DNA of 50,545 nt from assembly GCF_004803635.1 (NCBI RefSeq), contig NZ_SSWX01000007.1:139861-190405 (forward strand). The letters are read 5' to 3'. How positions within the stretch are numbered: position 1 is the first letter of the stretch; each line of letters begins with the position of its first letter. The translations under genes were made by a program, and so were the position numbers. The stretch is from Lampropedia aestuarii (GTDB lineage: Bacteria > Pseudomonadota > Gammaproteobacteria > Burkholderiales > Burkholderiaceae_C). The notes under the pieces are model-generated. The model worked only from the letters and a program-made list of their open reading frames with translations. It was not told where the DNA came from and made no database searches. This document shows positions 43,946-50,545 of the stretch, one piece after another.

Positions 43946-44345
43946 ATACGCACGGGAGCTTGGGCGGCGCAAGGTTTAATCTTGCGGACCAATCAGCACG
44001 CTGGAGGCTTTGATCAAGCCAAACGCGTTCTCGCTGACTTGCTGGACCAGACTCCAGGCTACGTGCTGCTGGTCAAAATGCAGCATGTTTTTTGTTGGGA
44101 ATGCTGGGCCGGACGAAGCCCTTGGGTACATGGATGTCGCTGAACCAGCGCTACCCGCTGAGTGCATGGCATTGCGCACTCCATGTCCAGCAGTGATCAC
44201 GCTTGCGAATTCTTTTGCTGTGCAATCAAGCCCCTATCAGGGCTTGTTGGCTCCGTTGCGCCAAATATCTCATAGACACGTCGGCGTTGGCTGGCTTATT
44301 GCAAAGTCTCATAAGACCAGTGCGAGTGCAAGCACAGTCACCGAT
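43946..44345. other. Gene-poor region with a possible gene fragment
   Basis: A minus-strand frame from about 44237 to 43976 is open for about 85 codons and has a plausible coding look: it ends FDQQHVAWSLVQQVSENAF...SSVLIGPQD with TAA. No family was recognised and its 5' side is closed by TGA TAG. It may be the 3' remnant of a broken gene. A plus-strand frame over the same stretch has no support. Confidence 0.35.
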
Positions 44346-44503
44346 AGAGCCTGTTCAAAGTCTCGACGCAGTCGCGCAAGGCACAAAAAAGTGGCAGTAC
44401 AAGAGGCCTGTCTTGCACCTATAGGCCGATGAACTGCAATAGGTGCCTTGCACTGTCGTTTTTTGTGCCAGACACGACTGCGCCGAGATTGCGAACAGAC
44501 TCT
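44346..44503. mobile_element. MITE-like element with 45-bp terminal inverted repeats
   Basis: Left arm 44346-44390 and right arm 44459-44503 are inverted copies matching at 36 of 45 positions, beginning AGAGCCTGTTC / AGAGTCTGTTC and ending GGCACAAAAAA. A nested inverted repeat GCACCTAT / ATAGGTGC lies at 44415 and 44439. Both outer ends abut TA, which would be a target duplication if the true termini are GAGCC and GACTC. There is no reading frame, so any transposase would act in trans. Confidence 0.7.
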
Positions 44504-45381
44504 AAGGACCCCCTGTATCTATGCTGCAAAAGTGAGTTGCTTACGGACTCATGATTTGTAACAAATGATAACCCAGCAACAAAAATGAAATTGCTCAGCA
44601 AGTATCAAATTTTAACAATTTAATTCTATGAAAAATGTGTTTTTTTCTTGAAAAAATGTAATTAGACAATTTATTGTTGATTTTTTTGATTCAATTAATT
44701 TCCTGCCTGGTTGCGTTGTAGAGCCCTTTTTCAGATATGAGCGCAGCGTCAAGATACGTTGCCTGGCGCATTTCGATGGTCGTAACTCATGTAGTGGGTG
44801 CTGAGGAAGCAGAAGCGGTTGTGCTATTGTCAGGCTCGGAGCAAGGTCGAAAGATGGCAGTTTTTTTTCGAGCAATCAAAATCACCAATTAATTGACAAA
44901 AAAATTTGCATTGTTCCTTTTTTCGAGTCAATTGGCAGATGATGCTGTAGAAGTGATTGTTTGTTCACCATTTATTGCTTGAAAAAAAAACGATCTAAAG
45001 GTAACAATGTTTTTTTTAATTGGTTCCTGTTTTTTGGCGTCATTGTTATTATTTGGCCCAAATTGTGTTTAATTGTTTCTTTTGTTTGGTTGTTGGGCGC
45101 ATGTTTCCTTTGGCATGCATCCCGTTGGAAGCTGCTCTGCCTGGTTCGACGCTTGCCAATGCCCGCTAATGGGGTAGGGCGCCAAGCGTTGTGTGGGTGT
45201 TGCGCTGAACTGAATGGCGAAAAGTCCGTGCAATAGGTATGCCCAAGGCAGAGCGCATTGCTAAAAGAAGGCTGTTAGAGGTTTCCTTGGCTGAATTCGA
45301 CTCGACCATTGGCGAGTTAAAGACTTCTGGCGTTTGATTTTTGATTACAACGATCGGGTGTGTATTTTTAGGGAGTTGAAG
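44504..45381. other. AT-rich upstream region of the giant repeat protein
   Basis: The first 500 bp or so are much richer in A and T than the rest of the window, with long T runs (for example near 44640 and 45010). Open frames on either strand (such as 44961-45236) show no recognisable protein and are low-complexity. No riboswitch or terminator was identified. It probably holds the promoter of the gene starting at 45382 and may be horizontally acquired. Confidence 0.5.
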
Positions 45382-48300
45382 ATGCAAGACAGAGAGTTAT
45401 GTTGCCAAAAGGGGCATCCATCCCCAAAAGCGAAGCGAGGCAGGCGTTGGAGGCACTTGGTGTCCATAGCGGTGGGGGCTGTGGCGCTTTTGAGTGGCGT
45501 GCAGGCCCATTCACAGACAGGGACGCAATTTTGGTTGCAAAGATCTAGCACGGGCGCTGCGGGGATACTTGCGCCTGATCCTTCTGTGACTTTGCCTGTG
45601 GCAGGAACCACCGCGCCAACAATGATCAATTCGGTCATTTTTGATCGCGATCATATGTATTACTCGATTGGTACCCAGGCCATTTATGTGGCTGACGCTG
45701 CCTCGAATTACATACGGTCCTACACGATGTTCAGCATGGGCGGGCAGTTGGGTGTGGCACCTGATATAAACATTGGCACGAACCCGGCAGTCTTCAACAG
45801 ATGGAATGCCAGTGCCGGCAGGGATGCAGCTTACACATCGACCAGTGCCCTTGGCCCCAAGCATTTGGGCAATGGACGAGTGTCCGATGAGCTGTACATG
45901 TTTTTCACCGGTTTTGACCGAAGAACCATTTATGCGGTCAAAAGTGGCGCAACACTGACCGGAGAGTACATTGGTACTGTCAATTCTGGCGGCAGTCTGT
46001 CTGCAATGACGGTGGATCAGAATACAGGCTTGTTGTATGCAACACGCTTAGCGTCAGGGCTCAATGAAGCGAACAGCTATTTTTATATTTATGACCCAAG
46101 TGGCATAGGCTCTGAGGAGTCGCGCACCATTTCTGCCGGCAGAATTGTGCCAACGGACGGCTCGCCCACAGTAACCACTTTGGCCAGTGACGTGACCATC
46201 GATGCTGACGGCAACGTCTATGTGATCGGTCGCACCGGCGGCAATGCGGCCTTTCCTGCAGGTCGCTACCTGTACAAAGTGGTCCCTGGCAAAACCAATG
46301 GTGTACTCAATAGTGATGGCAGTGGCTGGACTTACAGTACAACGTTGCGCATTTCCGCAGGCTCAGGCACCGCACCGAACTGTACCAGCTACCCCGGTGG
46401 TACAACGACCAGTGTTTACGGCATGGGCTTTTTGAATGGGGTTTTGTACAGCAACGAAAACAATTGCTTATACAGTACAAACGTATTCACGGGCGTAACC
46501 GATCCTGTAGGTCGAATCACATACAGCGCCTCTTTCGACACCAATCCTCCGACCAATACGAACGTGGCTGGACCGCGAGTCCCTGCTGTGGGTGTAGCGT
46601 ACGATATGGCGGTTGGGCAGGTCGCATCTGCAGTGGCGGGCACCATCTACAACGATACATCGGGTACCGCCAATATTGTGCCTGGCACAACCCCAGGCCT
46701 TGCCGGTGTGACGGTTGAGCTCTACCAGGTTACGAATGATGGTCGTGTGGTAATGCGAGGCAATGCGCTCACTGGAGATGGCGGCCAATTTACCTGGTTG
46801 GCTCCTGGCAATTCAACCTTTTATGTGCGTGCGGTACAGCCCGCTAACGACATGTTCATGACCTGGGCAGCAGGGACGGTCAATCAAGGCGTCAATGTCA
46901 ATAATCCGGTCTCCGCTTATTGCTATAACGCTTCTGGCGGGGTGAGGGATACCAGTGGCCTTTGCTATGGTGTGGCCCAAGGGCGTGTCGATGCACCTGC
47001 TGCCATTGTTGGTAAAACGTATGCAAATGAAGCAGCATTTTTAGCGGATGTGCGATACGCATCCAAAGTCGTATTGCAATCCACACATGCCAACACGGTT
47101 CCTCAAGCCGATATGGCCTTTTCGACGGCTCCGCGCCTGACTATTGTCAAAAGTGGGCCTCAAACAATTGCCGCCGGTACGCCGTTTAACTACAGCTTTG
47201 CTGTCAGCAACGACCGGGGGCCAGCGTTTGATTTTTATCTGGCTGACAAGCCACCAGCAGGGATCACGCTCAATTCGGCACCTTCTGGGGCTGCACCTGG
47301 TAGTTGCATGGTGAATGGCGCAGCTGCCACGTTTCCTGTTGTGGGCAATGGCAACACCGTGGTGGTGTGCCGGATCGTATTGAACCCAGCACTGGCGGCG
47401 GGCGATAGCATCACGGTTACTTGGAACGCGACAGCAGCGCCTTCAGCGGCGGGCTTGATGCCTGTCAACTATGCGTCTTACAACCCGGATGGTGCTGCCA
47501 ATCCACCAGTGCCTGGAGTCACCTGCACTTCACAGGCCTCCTGCACCCAAACCGCTCCTTCCAATCCGATTCAGCCAGGCGCACCAAGCTTGACCATCGT
47601 CAAGAGTGCGCCTGCAATCGCATCAAGCGCAGCATTTGATTACAGCTTTTTGATTACCAACGCCGCAGCGGCTTCTGGCCCTGCAAATGTGGTGCATATT
47701 GCTGATTTGCCGCCTGTTGGTATCACGCTGAATGCACCGCCTTTAGGGACTACTGCTAGCAGTTGTACGGTAGGTGGCGCACAAGCTGCTTTCCCGATAG
47801 TGGGCAATGGCACGACTGTCGTCGTATGCGCGATCCCCTTGACCCCCGCTTTGGCGGCCGGTCAAAGTCGCAGTGTGACATGGAACGCCACAGCGGCAGA
47901 GTCGACGGTTGGCACAAGACCTGTGAACCATGCTTCCTACAACCCTGATGGCGGTGCGAATCCGCCAGCACCGGGTGGGAGCTGCGCTCCAGCGGCCAGC
48001 TGTACCAGTGGGATGCCAGATCAACCGGTTGTTCAGGGCAAGCCTTTGCTGACTGTAGTCAAGAGCGCTCCTGCCATGGCAGTCAATACACCCTTTAATT
48101 ACAGCTTTGTGATTAGCAATGATGCTGCTGCGCTGAGTGCAGGAAGGCTTGTGCATATTGCGGATTTACCACCAACGGGTATCACGCTCAAGGAGGCTCC
48201 TCAGAACAGTAGTTGTACAGTTGGCGGCGCACCCGCGGTATTTCCTATCGCAGGCGATGGCGTGACTGTGGTTGTGTGTGCTATTGCCTTGGCTCCCGAT

Positions 48301-50545
48301 TTGCTGCCAGGTCAGACACGTACTGTGGTCTGGCGCGCGGTTGCCGATGAGTCGACGCAAGGCACGCAGCCAATTAACCATGCGTCCTACAATCCGGACG
48401 GCACTGAGAACCCGCCAAGGCCAGGTGTGGGCTGCACGCCAACGCAGAACTGCACCAGCGGCACGCCCGACGAGCCCGTCTCCGAAGGTGCACCAACGCT
48501 GACCGTGCTTAAAACGGCACCAGCAATTGCAGCCAATACTCCGTTTGTTTACAGCTTTGTTGTGACTAACGCAGCAGACGCCGCAGGTCCTGCGACTATG
48601 GTGCATATCGCTGATCTGCCACCAGTTGGAATCACGTTGGACGAAGCTCCCGCCAACAGCAGTTGTACCGTAGGTGGTGCAGCTGCGGTGTTTCCAGTGG
48701 TGGGCAATGGCACAACAGTTGTGGAATGTTCAATCTCGCTGACCCCGGCTTTGCAACCAGGTAGTGTGCGTACTGTGCTCTGGAGTGCCAGAGCTGATGC
48801 TTCTACGATTGGCACTGTGCCAGTCAACCATGCGTCGTACAACCCGGACGGCAGTGAGAATCCGCCCCAGCCAGGTGGGAACTGCACGCCAGCTGCCAAT
48901 TGCACCAGCGGCATGCCTGATGTGCCCGTGACTGAAGGTGCGCCAACACTGACAGTAGTCAAAACTGCGCCAGCGATTGCAGCGAACACGCCGTTCAACT
49001 ACAGCTTTGAGGTAAGCAACGCAGCTGACGCCGCAGGGCCTGCGACCGTTGTGCATATTGCCGATCTGCCACCTGTAGGTATCACGCTCAGCGCTGCTCC
49101 TGTAGGCAGTAGCTGTACCGTCAGTGGCACTGCTGCAGTATTTCCTGTGGTGGGCGATGGCACAACCGTGGTGGAATGCGAAATTGCACTGACCCCGACG
49201 CTGCAGCCAGGTGACGAGTTGACAATATTGTGGAGTGCCGTAGCGGATGCTTCGACGATTGGCTCTACACCAGTGAACCATGCCTCGTATAACCCGGACG
49301 GCAGTGAGAATCCGCCAGCGCCAGGCCCGGGCTGCACGCCAGCGGAAAACTGCACCAGCGGTGAGCCAGACGAGCCAGTATCACCAGGCGCGCCAACGCT
49401 GAGTGTGGTTAAAACAGCCCCAGCGATTGCAGCCAACACACCGTTTGACTACAGCTTTGTTGTGACTAATGACACGAATGCTGTGGGTTCAGCATCGGTT
49501 GTGCATATTGCGGACTTGCCGCCGGTGGGAGTTACGTTGAATGCTGCTCCATTAGGAGCTGCCGCTGATGCTTGTACTATCGGTGGCATGACAGCGGAGT
49601 TTCCTGTGCTTGGAGATGGCGCGACGGTTGTGCGTTGTGAGATAGCCTTGACGCCGGCTTTGCAGCCAGGTGATGAGCGTATCGTGAGATGGAGTGCGAC
49701 TGCTGATGACTCAACCATTGGGACTCAGCCTGTCAACCATGCTTCATATAACCCGGATGGCAGTGAGAATACGCCAGAGCCAGGCGAGAATTGCACGCCA
49801 GCAGAAAACTGCACCAGTGGTGAGCCTGATGAGCCAGTGGTTGAAGGGGCGCCCAACTTGACGGTGGTCAAAACCGCACCAGCAATGGCTGCGAATACCG
49901 CGTTCAACTACAGCTTTGTTGTAAGCAATGCCGACGATGCAGCTGGCCCAGCAAACGTGGTGACTATTGCGGATATGCCGCCACAGGGCATTACCCTGAA
50001 TGGTCCACTTTCGGGGACTGCGGTGGGTACTTGTACAGTAGCAGGTGCCGCTGCCGTATTCCCTGTAGTGGGCGATGGCGCTACTGTGGTCGAGTGCTCG
50101 GTTGCGCTGACACCGGCTTTACAGCCTGGATCAGAGCGAAGCTTGAGGTGGAGTGCTACAGCCTCTGTCTCGACGATTGGCACGATCCCGGTGAACCATG
50201 CCTCGTACAACCCGGACGGTAGTGACAATCCACCAGCGCCAGGACCTGGCTGCACGCCAGCGGCAAGCTGCACCAGCGGTGAACCTGAAGAGCCAGTCTC
50301 GGAAGGCTCTCCGCACCTGAGCGTGGTTAAAACAGCGCCTGCGATTGCAGCGAACACGCCTTTCAACTACAACTTTGAAGTGAGCAATGCTGTAGACGCA
50401 GCAGGATCTGGGACCGAGGTGCATATTGCCGATCTGCCGCCTGTTGGTATCACGCTGAATGCACCTCCTTCAGGAGCTACTGTTAACAGTTGTACAGTCA
50501 ACGGTGATGACGCAGTGTTCCCAGTCGTTGGTGACGGCGCGACCG
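45382..50545 (+). CDS. Giant secreted protein with tandem DUF11-like repeats (3' end outside window)
   Basis: One frame is open from ATG 45382 (GGGAG 6 bp upstream) to the end of the window, 1721 codons with no stop. A signal peptide with a long N-region ends near GVQAHSQ (about residues 44-50). Residues about 55-400 look like a beta-propeller-type head (repeated short Tyr/Val-Gly-Asp blades). An SdrD-B-like domain follows (AGTIYNDTSGTANI...GVTVELYQ, about 420-480). From about 585 on there are eight tandem repeats of about 150 residues, the last cut off, each with LTVVKTAPAIAANTPFNYSF, VVHIADLPPVGITL, and NHASYNPDGSENPP. Each holds two Cys pairs likely to form disulfides. Such proteins are surface or secreted adhesin-like; the sorting signal would be beyond the window. 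Confidence 0.9.
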   Translation, partial: MQDRELCCQKGHPSPKAKRGRRWRHLVSIAVGAVALLSGVQAHSQTGTQFWLQRSSTGAAGILAPDPSVTLPVAGTTAPTMINSVIFDRDHMYYSIGTQAIYVADAASNYIRSYTMFSMGGQLGVAPDINIGTNPAVFNRWNASAGRDAAYTSTSALGPKHLGNGRVSDELYMFFTGFDRRTIYAVKSGATLTGEYIGTVNSGGSLSAMTVDQNTGLLYATRLASGLNEANSYFYIYDPSGIGSEESRTISAGRIVPTDGSPTVTTLASDVTIDADGNVYVIGRTGGNAAFPAGRYLYKVVPGKTNGVLNSDGSGWTYSTTLRISAGSGTAPNCTSYPGGTTTSVYGMGFLNGVLYSNENNCLYSTNVFTGVTDPVGRITYSASFDTNPPTNTNVAGPRVPAVGVAYDMAVGQVASAVAGTIYNDTSGTANIVPGTTPGLAGVTVELYQVTNDGRVVMRGNALTGDGGQFTWLAPGNSTFYVRAVQPANDMFMTWAAGTVNQGVNVNNPVSAYCYNASGGVRDTSGLCYGVAQGRVDAPAAIVGKTYANEAAFLADVRYASKVVLQSTHANTVPQADMAFSTAPRLTIVKSGPQTIAAGTPFNYSFAVSNDRGPAFDFYLADKPPAGITLNSAPSGAAPGSCMVNGAAATFPVVGNGNTVVVCRIVLNPALAAGDSITVTWNATAAPSAAGLMPVNYASYNPDGAANPPVPGVTCTSQASCTQTAPSNPIQPGAPSLTIVKSAPAIASSAAFDYSFLITNAAAASGPANVVHIADLPPVGITLNAPPLGTTASSCTVGGAQAAFPIVGNGTTVVVCAIPLTPALAAGQSRSVTWNATAAESTVGTRPVNHASYNPDGGANPPAPGGSCAPAASCTSGMPDQPVVQGKPLLTVVKSAPAMAVNTPFNYSFVISNDAAALSAGRLVHIADLPPTGITLKEAPQNSSCTVGGAPAVFPIAGDGVTVVVCAIALAPDLLPGQTRTVVWRAVADESTQGTQPINHASYNPDGTENPPRPGVGCTPTQNCTSGTPDEPVSEGAPTLTVLKTAPAIAANTPFVYSFVVTNAADAAGPATMVHIADLPPVGITLDEAPANSSCTVGGAAAVFPVVGNGTTVVECSISLTPALQPGSVRTVLWSARADASTIGTVPVNHASYNPDGSENPPQPGGNCTPAANCTSGMPDVPVTEGAPTLTVVKTAPAIAANTPFNYSFEVSNAADAAGPATVVHIADLPPVGITLSAAPVGSSCTVSGTAAVFPVVGDGTTVVECEIALTPTLQPGDELTILWSAVADASTIGSTPVNHASYNPDGSENPPAPGPGCTPAENCTSGEPDEPVSPGAPTLSVVKTAPAIAANTPFDYSFVVTNDTNAVGSASVVHIADLPPVGVTLNAAPLGAAADACTIGGMTAEFPVLGDGATVVRCEIALTPALQPGDERIVRWSATADDSTIGTQPVNHASYNPDGSENTPEPGENCTPAENCTSGEPDEPVVEGAPNLTVVKTAPAMAANTAFNYSFVVSNADDAAGPANVVTIADMPPQGITLNGPLSGTAVGTCTVAGAAAVFPVVGDGATVVECSVALTPALQPGSERSLRWSATASVSTIGTIPVNHASYNPDGSDNPPAPGPGCTPAASCTSGEPEEPVSEGSPHLSVVKTAPAIAANTPFNYNFEVSNAVDAAGSGTEVHIADLPPVGITLNAPPSGATVNSCTVNGDDAVFPVVGDGAT
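47137..50545 (+). repeat. Tandem DNA/protein repeats of about 450-459 bp
   Basis: The repeat phrase encoding L-T-V-V-K starts at 47137, 47590, 48049, 48499, 48949, 49399, 49858 and 50317, so the period is 450-459 bp. Copies from 48499 onward are more alike than the first two, with near-identical DNA around the NHASYNPDG segment. This is a likely site for length change by recombination. Confidence 0.88.

Noticed and set aside
44961-45236. 91-codon plus-strand frame in the AT-rich region
   Set aside because: Low-complexity, hydrophobic Phe/Leu/Trp-rich translation from T-rich DNA, no ribosome site and no conservation evidence.
47743-50424. Series of minus-strand frames of about 150 codons
   Set aside because: They recur with the same period because they are antisense to the repeat protein.
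47137-50545. CRISPR array or satellite repeat
   Set aside because: The period is about 450 bp and the repeats encode a continuous protein, with no short direct repeats and spacers.

Overview
The window looks like a chromosomal segment of a betaproteobacterium of the order Burkholderiales, most likely near the Comamonadaceae. The reasons are the ftsQ-ftsA-ftsZ-lpxC end of the division/cell-wall cluster, an orphan Bug-type (TctC) binding protein, a PcaR/PcaIJ/PcaF/PcaD set and the moderately high GC with Burkholderiales-like proteins. I cannot name a species. No rRNA, tRNA, CRISPR array or intact insertion sequence was recognised.

Layout. 1-4452 (+): 3' end of ftsQ, ftsA, ftsZ with a terminator, then lpxC with its own promoter-like sequence and terminator. 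4531-10333 (-): aroE, mtgA, ruvC, a GT4 glycosyltransferase overlapping a PAP2 phosphatase, and UDP-glucose dehydrogenase. 10627-10817 (-): a promoter-hairpin-terminator unit that looks like an unannotated small RNA. 10904-13657 (-): a NarL-type response regulator, an unrecognised 265-residue protein and a soluble PAS histidine kinase. 14000-18046 (-): a GNAT acetyltransferase and selB-selA. 18253-26727 (-): a catabolic cluster (pcaI, pcaJ, pcaF, pcaD-like hydrolase, PF04199 cyclase-family hydrolase, YciI protein, SDR dehydrogenase, AtoE-type permease, Bug protein) with divergent pcaR at 26817. 27789-33809 (-): selenocysteine-containing formate dehydrogenase N (fdnG with an in-frame TGA, fdnH, fdnI) and fdhE. 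34064-35343: moeB (+) and moaC (-) for molybdenum cofactor. 35564-37792 (+): modABC. 38029-43945 (+): a TonB-dependent receptor, a DUF2478-like protein and a BtuFCD/MolABC-type ABC transporter. 43946-45381: a gene-poor, AT-rich stretch with a 158-bp MITE-like element. 45382 to the window end (+): an open, unfinished gene for a very large secreted protein with tandem DUF11-like repeats.

How the parts fit. Roughly 14.6-18 kb and 27.8-44 kb form a formate/selenium/molybdenum supply chain: SelA and SelB make and insert selenocysteine, FdnGHI is the selenoenzyme, FdhE matures it, MoeB and MoaC build its cofactor, and two transport systems bring in molybdate. The most interesting result is that the TonB receptor operon begins with a near-perfect ModE operator (CGCTATATA-N6-AATATAGCG). 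A weaker operator with the same 9-6-9 geometry lies over the modABC promoter. This suggests an outer-membrane-to-cytoplasm route for molybdate, tungstate or a chelate of them, rather than the iron or B12 role such genes usually receive by default.

Other notable items are the small-RNA candidate, a dispersed repeat family with the terminal motif AGAGCCTGTTC, several promoters placed directly on start codons (possible leaderless mRNAs), and an unusual pca cluster without ring-cleavage genes. All assignments rest on reading sequence and remembered family motifs; no database search was run.
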